Positions 46,389 to 55,243 of a stretch of 64,000 bases of DNA are shown here, one piece after another. The stretch is taken from assembly GCA_030448105.1 (NCBI GenBank), contig JAUJNP010000003.1, forward strand, positions 1 through 64,000, written 5' to 3'. Under the pieces are notes generated by a model. It did not search any database. It was given only the letters and a program-made list of their open reading frames with translations, and had not been told where the DNA came from. Made by a program: the position numbers and the translations under genes. The number at the start of each line of letters is the position of its first letter. Positions within the stretch are counted from its first letter, which is position 1. The stretch is from Acidimicrobiales bacterium (GTDB lineage Bacteria > Actinomycetota > Acidimicrobiia > Acidimicrobiales > Iamiaceae).

Positions 46389-46901
46389 CTACCGACCTGG
46401 CGAGTGGTCCTCGATGAACTCGGCCGGGTCCTTGTCCGATGTGTCCACGTCCCGTCCGCCGGCGTGCTGTGTGTTGAAGGCCACGAACCGGCTGCCGAGC
46501 TCCCTGCGGATGTCGCGGCCCACGTCTCGACGGCACGCGGCCAGCGGGCCCCGCTCCTCCTCGGCCATGTGGTCGCTGTTCTCGTCGTTGGCCTGCTGCA
46601 CGGCCGCCCACCACTCGTCACTGGCGGGGTCAGCCCCGGCCACGCGCCGCACCGCCTCGCGGATCTTGTTGTGGTCACGGATGGCGTCGTCGGTGTCCTC
46701 TTCGGCGTCCGCGACCTGCTGCAGCAGCGTCGGGTAGAACACCTGCTCCTCGGCGTCGGCATGGAGCTCCAGGTGCTCGGCCAACGGTCGCCACAGCGCA
46801 TCCACCACCGCCGCGTCGCTCCGACGCTCGTCATCGAGCTCAGCGAAGCGACGGCGGAAGACCTCGTGATCGTCCAGGATGAGGTCACAGATGTCAGGCA
46901 A
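46389..46901 (-). CDS. Hemerythrin HHE domain-containing protein
   Basis: Protein of 170 aa with a four-helix hemerythrin-like fold. Ligand motifs are ILDDHEVFRRRF (residue 11), LELHADAEEQVFYP (about residue 45), RDHNKIREAV (about residue 76) and NSDHMAEEERGPL (about residue 109). The start is TTG 46901 with ggagc upstream. The C-terminal 20 residues are polar. It is convergent with the epimerase gene and divergent from the PLP enzyme. Confidence 0.86.
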   Translation of the reverse strand: MPDICDLILDDHEVFRRRFAELDDERRSDAAVVDALWRPLAEHLELHADAEEQVFYPTLLQQVADAEEDTDDAIRDHNKIREAVRRVAGADPASDEWWAAVQQANDENSDHMAEEERGPLAACRRDVGRDIRRELGSRFVAFNTQHAGGRDVDTSDKDPAEFIEDHSPGR

Positions 46902-47026
46902 TGGGGCTCCCTCGAGCGGCCGGTCGGCCGCGAGGAGCGCTTCGTACCCCCTCCATCACCGTTTGATGTTCGCTCCGGTGGCCCGACGCTTGGCGGCGGT
47001 CGCCCAGCGACTCGTACGATCCGTCG

Positions 47027-48280
47027 ATGACCCTCCCCGAGCACGGCATGTCGAAGGCGGAGATCGTGGCCGCGCTCGAGTCTGCGCGGGCTGGTGATGT
47101 CCGCTGGCAGGAGGGCCGTACCTTCGGGATGGTCTACGACGCCGGACCGACCGCGCAGGCGGTCGCCCATGCCGCGGCCGAGATGTTCCTGCACGACAAC
47201 GCCCTCAACACCGCCGCGTTCCCGAGCCTGGCGAAGATCCAGTCCGACGTCGTGGCCGCCACCGCCACGCTGTTGCACGGCCCCGAGGGGGCGGCCGGGT
47301 TCATGACCTCGGGCGGCACCGAGAGCATCCTGATGTCCGTCAAGGCTGCACGGGAGCGGGCCCGGGTCGAGCGCAGCGTGACGGCACCGAACATGGTGAT
47401 CCCCGAGAGCGCGCACGCCGCGTTCCACAAGGCCGGTCACTACTTCGGGATCGAGGTTCGCAAGGTCGCGGTCCGGGCCGACTTCCGCGCCGACGTGGAC
47501 GCGATGGCGAACGCCGTCACCGCCGACACGGTGCTGGTGGTGGGGTCGGCACCGCAGTACCCGCAAGGCGTGATCGACCCCATCCCCGAGCTCGCCGAGG
47601 TGGCTACCTCGATCGGTGCGAGCTTCCACACCGACGCGTGCATGGGCGGGTTCGTGCTGCCGTTCATGGAGATGCTCGGCCACGACGTGGCGCCGTGGGA
47701 CTTCCGGGTCGACGGGGTCACGACGATCTCGGCCGACGTCCACAAGCTCGGCTACGCCCCGAAGGGCGCGTCGGTGATCATGCACCGCTCCAAGGAGCTT
47801 CGCCGCCACCAGACGTTCGTGTTCGACGACTGGCTCGGCGGGTTCTACGCGTCACCGAACATGCAGGGCACCCGCCCGGCGCTGCCGATGGCGACCGCCT
47901 GGGCGGTCATGCACCACCTCGGCGTCGAGGGCTACAAGAAGCTCACGCGCACGAGCATCGAGACGGCGCGGCGCATGGTCGACGGTGTGCGTGCCACAGA
48001 GGGGCTCACCGTGCTCGGCGAACCCGAGGCGCACCTCCTGGCGGTCACTGCCGCCCCCGGTTGGGAGTCGCGCCTCGACGTTTTCGCGCTCGGTGACGCC
48101 CTCCAGGCGCGGGGATGGTTCCACGACCGCCAGAAGCCCCCCGACTCCTTGCATGCCACCGTGAGCGCCGGGAACGCCCCGGTCATCGAGGACTACCTGG
48201 CCGACCTCGCCGAGTGCGTCGGCGTGGTCACCGGCGTTCGCAAGGAGGACCGGTCCACGAACTACGCCACCCTCGAGTGA
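47027..48280 (+). CDS. PLP-dependent decarboxylase / sphingosine-1-phosphate lyase-like protein
   Basis: Fold-type I PLP enzyme of 417 aa. GFMTSGGTESILMSVKAARE (about residue 92) binds the cofactor phosphate, FHTDACMGGFVLPF holds the Asp contacting the pyridine N, and ISADVHKLGYAPKGASV (about residue 240) holds the Schiff-base Lys. The sequence is closest in pattern to group II decarboxylases and sphingosine-1-phosphate lyases; it could cleave a phosphorylated long-chain base or decarboxylate an amino acid. It stands alone. Confidence 0.87.
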   Translation: MTLPEHGMSKAEIVAALESARAGDVRWQEGRTFGMVYDAGPTAQAVAHAAAEMFLHDNALNTAAFPSLAKIQSDVVAATATLLHGPEGAAGFMTSGGTESILMSVKAARERARVERSVTAPNMVIPESAHAAFHKAGHYFGIEVRKVAVRADFRADVDAMANAVTADTVLVVGSAPQYPQGVIDPIPELAEVATSIGASFHTDACMGGFVLPFMEMLGHDVAPWDFRVDGVTTISADVHKLGYAPKGASVIMHRSKELRRHQTFVFDDWLGGFYASPNMQGTRPALPMATAWAVMHHLGVEGYKKLTRTSIETARRMVDGVRATEGLTVLGEPEAHLLAVTAAPGWESRLDVFALGDALQARGWFHDRQKPPDSLHATVSAGNAPVIEDYLADLAECVGVVTGVRKEDRSTNYATLE

Positions 48281-48329
48281 TGCTCGCCTGCTGAGGCGGC
48301 TCCGAGCCGAGCCGGGCTCCACAGAGGGA

Positions 48330-49328
48330 TCAGGTCCAGCCGGCCATGGCCTCGACGGCGCGAGCCAGGTGGTCACGGCCGGCGGCGAGCGTGCGCTGCT
48401 CCCACCCGGCGTCGTCTGGGGTGAAGCAGCACCGGTAGGCCCACACCGCGGCGTGATGAGCCGCGTTGGTACGGTCGCCACGCCGGTGGACCCACTGCTC
48501 CTGGAACGTGGCGCCCAGCTGGGTGAGGTCGTCGGCGGTGCCGAACTCCAGCGACGTCGCGTAGCACGTCGCACCGGGGAGGATGGCGGCGAACCCACTG
48601 GCGATCTGCCCGGCCTTGAGGCCGGTGGTGGCCTCGGGGTTGCCGGCCGTCGCCTCCACCCGGTCGCACCAGGCGCGGTGGAAGTCGTCCTGCGCCGAGC
48701 CGGGAGGTTGATCGGACAGCGCGGTCACCTCACCCCAGGGGCCGTGCCCGGTGTGCAGGTCGACGGTCAGCACCTTTGACGCCCCGCCCACCAGCTGGGG
48801 GATCACCACCTCGAGGATGCGGTTGGACTCCTCGGTGCAGGACCCGCCGTAGTGGAGGCCGTCGGGGTGGCGGTACTGCCCGATGGTGATCCCGTCGCGA
48901 ACCCAGACCAAGCCGCGGTCGGCGACCAGCGATTGCGCCGCCGCCAGCATCTCCCCGACATCGGGCAGCTCCGGCGAGTCGGGGCAGGCGAAGGGATGCA
49001 GCTCGTCGTAGGCCTCGTTGTCGAACGGGGCGCCATGGTCCCGCTGCCAGTTGCGGTTGAGGTCGACGTTCGACTCGTTCTGGCGACGCCACCACGCCAT
49101 CCCCCACGGGTTCACCGCGTGGACGACGACGACCGCCATGCCGGCGGGAAGCGGCCCGAGGCCCTCCAGCAGATCGGCTTGGAGGGCGGATCCGAGGAAG
49201 CCCTCGACGCCGTGCACGCCACTGAGCACGACCAGCACCCGGTCGGCGTCGACGGGCCCGCCCCGGGCGGTACCGATCGTCAGCCCCAGCCCGTGCGGCC
49301 CCCTGGCTTGGATCGGGTGGGAGGCCAA
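48330..49328 (-). CDS. DUF2817 family (carboxypeptidase-like) protein, start uncertain
   Basis: Protein of 332 aa from TTG 49328. DUF2817 segments are VLVVLSGVHGVEGFLGSALQ, HAVNPWGMAWWRRQNESNVD, the zinc-ligand-like VDLHTGHGPWGEVT and SLEFGTADDLT. The fold is that of M14 zinc carboxypeptidases. Homologous-looking sequence, LTYDECRARFVHAARRLGGG, continues upstream in frame to about 49390 but no start codon precedes it before a stop. The gene's 5' end therefore seems damaged or joined to foreign DNA. Confidence 0.8.
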   Translation of the reverse strand: MASHPIQARGPHGLGLTIGTARGGPVDADRVLVVLSGVHGVEGFLGSALQADLLEGLGPLPAGMAVVVVHAVNPWGMAWWRRQNESNVDLNRNWQRDHGAPFDNEAYDELHPFACPDSPELPDVGEMLAAAQSLVADRGLVWVRDGITIGQYRHPDGLHYGGSCTEESNRILEVVIPQLVGGASKVLTVDLHTGHGPWGEVTALSDQPPGSAQDDFHRAWCDRVEATAGNPEATTGLKAGQIASGFAAILPGATCYATSLEFGTADDLTQLGATFQEQWVHRRGDRTNAAHHAAVWAYRCCFTPDDAGWEQRTLAAGRDHLARAVEAMAGWT

Positions 49329-49543
49329 CCCGCCGCCGAGCCGGCGCGCGGCGTGTACGAACCGGGCTCGGCACTCGTCATAGGTGAGTGGGAGCCGGTC
49401 GTGACGGGTGACGATCGTCGAACCGTAACCGGCAGTTGCCGAGCAGGTCGGGCAACGGAAGCTCCGCCGCAGGCGGCCTCAACCGCAAGCTCCCAAGGGT
49501 CGCCGCCGCCGGGTGACGATGTACCGCGCGCCCCACGCCGGCC
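49329..49543. other. Region upstream of the DUF2817 gene with no intact gene
   Basis: The first 60 bases carry the N-terminal DUF2817-like coding sequence without a start. The rest up to 49543 shows nothing I recognise on either strand. Confidence 0.5.
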
Positions 49544-49642
49544 GGTGTCGACCTCGGCGCCATAGTCGAACGAAGGCTCGACGAGATCGGGCCTAAGGAT
49601 CTGCTGTTCACCGCGCCGATGGGTGGATGGCTCCGTGTTCGA
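49544..49642 (+). pseudogene. Possible tyrosine recombinase (integrase) fragment
   Basis: The frame reads GVDLGAIVERRLDEIGPKDL followed by LFTAPMGGWLR. This resembles the stretch before the second catalytic box of phage-type integrases, where a typical sequence is LVFTxPxGGPLR. The catalytic Arg, His and Tyr parts are absent. It is too short to be sure. Confidence 0.35.
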
Positions 49643-49733
49643 GCTCAACATCATCGGGTCGCTCGTCGCGATCGCCGCCGCCGTCGTGCTGATCACGATC
49701 GGCGAACGCGGCTCCGAGATCCGCTCACGCTGA
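49635..49733 (+). CDS. Possible tiny membrane protein
   Basis: A 32-codon frame from GTG 49635 reads ELNIIGSLVAIAAAVVLITI followed by a charged end. It would form one membrane helix. There is no clear ribosome site and it overlaps the integrase-like fragment, so it may be chance. Confidence 0.25.
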   Translation: MFELNIIGSLVAIAAAVVLITIGERGSEIRSR

Positions 49734-49760
49734 CGCCCCTCGACGGCGCGGAGCGCAGCG

Positions 49761-51020
49761 TCAACCCGCAGCGGCGCTCACCTGTTCGACCGCCGGCAGG
49801 TCGGCAAGGCGGGCATCCAGCATCCGTCGGCGCTCGTCGAGTACCGCGAGCCGATCGGCTCGGACGGTGCTGGCGAGGTCGTCGAGGATTGATCCCATGC
49901 GTTGGTGGATCTGGATCGAGCCGGCGCCCCAGTGGCGGATTTCATCGAGTGCCAAGGCGACGTAGTCGTCCCACGTCGGCTGGGGCACCACCACCCGAGC
50001 GTCTCCCGTGGCGGTCTCGACTCGCGCCGGCGGTAAGGGGCGCTCGGCGAGCCGCCGGAGAAGATCGTGGAGGTGGTCGAGGCACTGGGATGCCGTGGTG
50101 GGGTCGTTCACGCCCGGTGACAAAGCGCGCTCGGCGATGTCGACGAGCTGACGGAACCCGAAGGCCGGGTCCTCGGCGAGGTCCCGCTCCTTCATCAATC
50201 GGATGGACCTGCGGATGTCGCGCTTGTCGTCGTCGCCGAGTCTCGAAGTGTCGCCGTGCACGGTGATGAGCGGCATGCCGGTGGCGACGAACTCACCCGC
50301 TCGAGGAACGACGGCCAGGCTGACGCCGCACCGGCGGGCGACTTGCAGCAACGTGTCGACAGCGACGGACGTGACGACGCCCCGGGTCTCCGAACGAAGC
50401 GCAACCGAGGCCGGCCCCACTTCCTGGTTCCCGGCAACCGCGTCGCGGGCGTGCATCCGCTCGATGGCATCGGCGGTCTCGCGGCTGACCTGGTCGATGA
50501 TCTCGATCACCCGGATCGATCCTGTGATGTTGTGGATGTACTGGATGAAGAAACCGATCGACAGCACGACCAGCGCGAACGAGAACGCGACCGAGACGCC
50601 CGGCACGAACTTGTCCACGGTGCCGTCCTCGCCTCGAACCTCTCGTAGCACCAACAGGGCGTACATGAAGGTCGCGAGGAACACGCCGAGGGCCGCCTGG
50701 TTGCGGAGGTCCCGCAGGAACGTCCGCAGCACCCGGGGCGAGAACTGCCCGCTGGCGAGCTGCAACACGACCACCGTCACCGAAAACACCAGCGCAGCGA
50801 GCGTCAGGGTCGAGGAGGCGACGGCGGAAAGCAGTTCGCGTGCGCTGTCCGGCCCGCCGGTGAAGCCCACCTGGCGGCCGTCCGCGGCGAGACGGCTATC
50901 GAGCTCAACCAGCGCGAAGGCCAGCGCAGACACCACCAGCAGGATCGCTGTCGGAATGAACCAGTAGCCGGAGAGAAGCCGCGACCAACCGCGACGAATG
51001 CGAGCCAGCATCGAGCTCAC
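49761..51020 (-). CDS. DUF2254 family membrane protein
   Basis: Protein of 419 aa. Four N-terminal membrane helices (about residues 18-40, 65-90, 110-130 and 145-170) are followed by a soluble C-terminal part. Family segments are SSTLTLAALVFSVTVVVLQL, LASGQFSPRVLRTFLRDLRN and FGFRQLVDIAERALSPGVND. The function is unknown. GTG 51020 overlaps the stop of the small membrane-protein gene upstream. It is next to an MscS gene on the other strand. Confidence 0.87.
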   Translation of the reverse strand: MSSMLARIRRGWSRLLSGYWFIPTAILLVVSALAFALVELDSRLAADGRQVGFTGGPDSARELLSAVASSTLTLAALVFSVTVVVLQLASGQFSPRVLRTFLRDLRNQAALGVFLATFMYALLVLREVRGEDGTVDKFVPGVSVAFSFALVVLSIGFFIQYIHNITGSIRVIEIIDQVSRETADAIERMHARDAVAGNQEVGPASVALRSETRGVVTSVAVDTLLQVARRCGVSLAVVPRAGEFVATGMPLITVHGDTSRLGDDDKRDIRRSIRLMKERDLAEDPAFGFRQLVDIAERALSPGVNDPTTASQCLDHLHDLLRRLAERPLPPARVETATGDARVVVPQPTWDDYVALALDEIRHWGAGSIQIHQRMGSILDDLASTVRADRLAVLDERRRMLDARLADLPAVEQVSAAAG

Positions 51021-51272
51021 CGCGCGCCCTCGTTGTCGGCACGGCCATCTCGACGACCGCTGTCCTTGTCTCCGCGGATGAGCTCGACCCGGAGCTCATC
51101 GACCGACAGCGCGATGTCGTGTTCAAACGCCTGCAGCAGCTTCTGCCCGCCGAACCAGGCGGCAGCAACGATTAGCACCAGAGCGATCAGCCGTGCCCAC
51201 GCCAGTCCCTCGAGGACCGCCGCCGACGCCGAACCCGATGGCCAACACCACGAGGACGACGAGCACGGTCAT
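51017..51272 (-). pseudogene. Small membrane protein with one frameshift
   Basis: From ATG 51272 the frame starts MTVLVVLVVLAIG. One extra base near 51230 breaks it, after which LEGLAWARLIALVLIVAAAW and a polar tail ending in EGAR run to a stop overlapping the DUF2254 start (GTGA). Corrected, the product is about 84 aa with two hydrophobic helices and a charged C-terminus. As written, the first frame ends after about 50 residues. Confidence 0.5.
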
Positions 51273-51367
51273 GTCAGGACCACTACCCGAACGGAGCTCC
51301 GCTGACCCGGATCGCTTGCTCCGGGGTAGAAGGCGCTCATGGCCCCTCGCCCAAACCCGGTTGGCGC

Positions 51368-52276
51368 TTGAACCTCGAACGGCTCTGGGACCTGCTGGTC
51401 GACAACCGCACGAGCGGAGGCCGCCTGGTCACCAGCGCCGTTGTCGTCGTCATCGGCATCGTGTTGGGGCACCTGCTCGGCTACCTCCTGGGCCGCCGGA
51501 CGGACGACCCGTACGCCAGGTACTACGCCCGCAAGCTCGCCCGGTACGCCACCGCAGTCGTCGTCGTCGTCGTCCTCGCCGTCGTCTGGCACGCGTTCGC
51601 CGGCCGCGTCGGCGTCGTCCTCGGTCTCGCGACCGCCGGGCTCGCGTTCGCGATGCAGGAGGTCGTCGGCGCGGTGGCGGGGTGGTTCAACATCCTCTCC
51701 GGGCGCATCTTCCGCGTGGGGGACCGCATCGAGATGGGCGGCGTGCGAGGCGACGTCATCGACATCACCCCCTTGCGGACCAAGGTCATGGAGATCGGCT
51801 CCGCCAACAGCGACGACACACCTGTCCGCGGCCGCCAGTACACGGGGCGGATCGTCGCCATCTCGAACAAGGCGACCTTCACCGAACCCGTCTACAACTA
51901 CAGCGCGGTGTTCGAGTTCATCTGGGAAGAGCTCACCTTTTCAGTCGCCCACGGCAGCGACTGGCCGACCGCGGAACGCATCCTGACTGAGGAAGCACAA
52001 CGAGTCTCCGCGTCAGAAGGCGCGCAGGAAGCCATTCGCCACATGGCCCGCCGCTACCCCGTCCCCCGCGCCGAGGTCGAACCCCGCGTCTACGCCACGG
52101 CCACCGACAACTACCTCGAGCTGGCCGCTCGATTCGTCGTCCCGGTTCGGACAGCGCGAACCGTGAAAGACGAGCTCACTCGCACCGTCCTAGACGGGTT
52201 CCAAGCCGCAGGAATCGAGGTCGCCTCCACGACTCAGGATGTCACCCTTCGGTCGGCAGGAACCGAGACGGACTGA
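51368..52276 (+). CDS. MscS family mechanosensitive ion channel
   Basis: Membrane channel of 302 aa. Two N-terminal helices (about residues 20-40 and 60-80) precede the pore helix GVVLGLATAGLAFAMQEVVG. The beta domain segment GWFNILSGRIFRVGDRIEMG follows (about residue 110). A cytoplasmic alpha/beta domain ends the protein. It would release solutes on hypo-osmotic shock. The start is TTG 51368 and lacks a clear ribosome site, so the exact start is uncertain. Confidence 0.88.
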   Translation: MNLERLWDLLVDNRTSGGRLVTSAVVVVIGIVLGHLLGYLLGRRTDDPYARYYARKLARYATAVVVVVVLAVVWHAFAGRVGVVLGLATAGLAFAMQEVVGAVAGWFNILSGRIFRVGDRIEMGGVRGDVIDITPLRTKVMEIGSANSDDTPVRGRQYTGRIVAISNKATFTEPVYNYSAVFEFIWEELTFSVAHGSDWPTAERILTEEAQRVSASEGAQEAIRHMARRYPVPRAEVEPRVYATATDNYLELAARFVVPVRTARTVKDELTRTVLDGFQAAGIEVASTTQDVTLRSAGTETD

Positions 52277-52417
52277 CTGCCGACTGCAAGCACCGCGTCG
52301 CTCGGTGCCCGCGAGCGGCGCTCGGTCGCTTGTCGTCTTTCTGATGGGTGGCGGCACAGGCTGGCGAGATCCGGAGCTCGTCGACGGCCATGACGCACAA
52401 ATCTGCGAGGACTGCTG

Positions 52418-52850
52418 GCAGGCCCGATCACCCCACGGCCGGCGGGAAGGTCGAACGCTTCCAGCAGACGATGAAGAAGTGGCTGCGAGCCCAGCCAGAC
52501 CAACCGGCCACCGTCGCCGAGCTCCAAGCGCTCCCCGACACCTTCCTCGCCCACTACAACCACCACGGGCCGCACCGGTCCCCTGCCCGACCAGGCCACA
52601 CCCAGCGTCGATTACCGCAGCCGATCAAAGGCCGCCCCAGCCGAGCGCCGCGACACCCGTGACCGGGCCGCCACGACGTGGTCGACAAGACCGGACGCGT
52701 CACGCTCCGCATCGCCGGGCGGCTGCACCACCATCGGCCTCAGCCGCGCCAGAACTGCGCCCTGGCCTCCATGCCAAGCTCAGACCGAGCGGTGGCGGCC
52801 GCTCGCTGCGGGTGTCCTCCGAGTGCCGATCGAGGACAGGGTAAACGTGT
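52418..52850 (+). mobile_element. Decayed IS481-type transposase (C-terminal part)
   Basis: One frame reads HPTAGGKVERFQQTMKKWL, the end of the rve integrase core with the catalytic Glu, then AELQALPDTFLAHYNHHGPH. After frame changes, VVDKTGRVTLRIAGRLHH follows, the usual C-terminal beta segment of IS481-type transposases. The N-terminal helix-turn-helix and the two catalytic Asp are missing, and no terminal inverted repeats were found. From 52277 to 52417 nothing else is recognisable. Confidence 0.7.
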
Positions 52851-52934
52851 GAACTTCTTGGACGGATTGCTTGCGGTCAGGAAGTGCTGGGGGTAAGCTA
52901 CGTACAGATGTTTTGACTGCCGAGTGACTCCGAT

Positions 52935-54152
52935 GTGGTGGCCGATGGGTTGTCGGACGCGGTGGTGGAGTTGGCGGGGAGCCGCAATGTGCTCGACGCC
53001 CGCCTGGTGGAGTTGATCGGCCAGGTCGCCGCGTCGGGGGCGTGGGAGGGGTGGGGGTTGCGTTCGATCCACCACTGGGTCACGTTGCGCTGCGGGGTGT
53101 CGCCCGCTCAGGCCCGCACCCTGGTGGGCTGCGCCCGCCGACTTCCCGAACTGCCCGCGACCCGGGGCAGGTTCGCGGCGGGGGAGTTGACCTTGGATCA
53201 GGTGGCGGTGATCACCCGGATCATCCCCACCCACGCCGATGCCGAGGTGGCTGAGCTGGCTGGGGGTTGGCGGTGCCCCAGCTGCGGAACCTGCTGCGGG
53301 GCTACGCCTGGCCCACCCCACCGTCTGACCCCGACCAGGTAGCTGACACGGGCCCGGTGGAGGAGGAACGCCGGGTGGGGTTCGGCTACGACGATGACGG
53401 CACCTGGTCCCTGTCGGTGCGCCTGCCCGGTGATGAGGGGGCGGTGATCGAAGCCGCCTTGCGGGCCAAGCGCGACCAGTTGTGGCAGGCCGCGCAGGAC
53501 AAAGCCGACCGTGAACAGATCACCTGGGCCGATGCCCTCCTCGCCCTGATCGACACGGGGGCCGCCCATGCCGGTGGGCGGGCGGCCCGGGAGCGTTACC
53601 AGGTGGTGTTGCACCTCGAAGCCACCCCCCACGGGGCCCCCCCCTGCGGGTCCACCTCGGTCCGCCCCTACCGGACTCGGTGCGCCGGTTCCTGCTCTGC
53701 GACGGGACCGTGCGCACCGTCAGCGAGATCGGGGGTTCCCGGTGAACGTGGGCCGGGCCCAGCACATCGTCCCCGATCGCACCCGGACCCTGGTCGAGCA
53801 CCGCGACCAGGGCTGCCGGGTACCCGGTTGTGACCGGCGCACCGTGCAGGTCCACCACATCGTGCACTGGGAGAACCATGGCCCCACCGACACCCCGAAT
53901 CTGGTGTGCCTTTGCCGAGGCCACCATCGCATGCACCACCAAGGACGGCTCGGCATCGAAGGCAACGCCGACGAACCCGACGGGCTGGCCTTCACCGACC
54001 GTCACCGCCGGCCCCTGGGCCGGGCCGGCCCCGCCCCCCCGGATCTCACTCCGGACTGGATCGCGCCCCCCAGCACCTGGACCCCACCCACCGGCGAACC
54101 CATCCACACCAAATGGGTCGACTTCACCCACCCCCAAGACTGGGCCATCTAG
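52935..54152 (+). pseudogene. DUF222-HNH endonuclease (13E12 repeat family), three frameshifts
   Basis: A DUF222 domain opens the gene (ELAGSRNVLDARLVELIGQV, LRCGVSPAQARTLVGCARRL). A C-terminal HNH domain reads DQGCRVPGCDRRTVQVHHIV and LVCLCRGHHRMHHQGRL. Steps of one missing base occur near 53265 (G-run), 53650 (C8 run) and 53735 (G5 run). With them corrected the product is about 405 aa. These genes are multi-copy and mobile-like in actinobacteria. The role is unproven. Confidence 0.75.
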
Positions 54153-54253
54153 CGCTCCGCCAGTGCGCCGACCGGCGGTTCGGGCGTGCCGAGCCTGCCT
54201 CGGCGCTCGCAGGCGAAATCATCGGACCCCTCGGGCGGGACACCTCTACCGTG

Positions 54254-55074
54254 ATGGCCGTGGAAGGCGACATCGCTGATGTGGTCGCGCACTACGAAGC
54301 GAGCCTCGAGGAGAATCGGTTGTCGGGCGGGCTGTCCGCTCTGGAGCTCGTACGGACACAGGAGATCCTTCGTCGGCATCTTCCAGCACCGCCCGCGAGC
54401 ATCCTCGATGTCGGCGGCGGAACCGGCGTCCATGCCGAGTGGCTGCTTGCGGAGGGCTATGACGTGCACCTCGTCGATGTCACTCCTCGTCATGTCCACC
54501 AGGCGCTCACAGCTCTTGGCGACCGAGGACTGACGCAGAGTTGGGCGATGCACGGCAGCTGTCGTTCTCCGACGACAGCTTCGACGTCGTCCTCGTCCTC
54601 GGACCGCTCTATCACTTGCATGAGCAGGCCGACCGCATTCGGGTTCTTGAGGAAGCCCGGCGCGTCGCCCGGCCCCACGGCCTGGTCGCCGCGGCGGCGA
54701 TAGGCCGGTTCGCCTCGTTGTTCGACGGCCTCGTGCGGGAGTTCCTCTTCGACCCTGAGTTCCGTGACATCGTCCAGCGCGACTTCATCGACGGCCGGCA
54801 TGCCAATCCGGAGCGTCGGCCTCACTGGTTCACGACTGCCTACTTTCATCACCCCGACGAACTTGTCGATGAGATCGGCTCTGCCCGTCTCTCACTCGTC
54901 GAAGTTGTTGGGGTTGAGGGACTCGCCGGCTGGCTACCCCACCTCGAGCGTCGCTGGGCGGACAACGCCGATCGCGACGTGATTCTCAGCGCAACTCGAC
55001 TCATCGAGGCCGAGCCAGCCCTGCTCGGACTCAGCGCTCATCTGCTGGCAATCGCCCGGCACAGCAACGACTAA
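54254..55074 (+). pseudogene. Class I SAM-dependent methyltransferase, one frameshift
   Basis: From ATG 54254 the protein reads DIADVVAHYEASLEENRLSG and the SAM-binding ASILDVGGGTGVHAEWLL (about residue 50). Near 54540 the frame changes by one missing base. GDARQLSFSDDSFDVVLVLG and LYHLHEQADRIRVLEEARRV continue to the stop at 55074. Corrected, it is about 273 aa, normal for the family. As written the first frame ends at 54703. The methyl acceptor is unknown. Composition is less GC-rich than average. Confidence 0.72.
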
Positions 55075-55214
55075 ACGGGCGATAGGACATGCGCCGGGCG
55101 CGAGATCCGGTACTGGCCCGACCAACCAGCGCCACCTGGTGCAACCGGCAACACCTCCATAGGTGATGCGTAGAAGCGCCAAGCGCACCGACGGCGCTCC
55201 CGCCCTGCCTCGAA

Positions 55215-55232
55215 AGTGCCGTTGGCGGCACT
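55215..55232 (-). terminator. Hairpin after the GST gene
   Basis: A perfect 7-bp stem, agtgccg (55215-55221) with cggcact (55226-55232), closes a 4-base loop. It lies 12 bases beyond the minus-strand GST stop and is followed there by a short T-rich stretch. Confidence 0.45.
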
Positions 55233-55243
55233 AGCCGTCGGCA

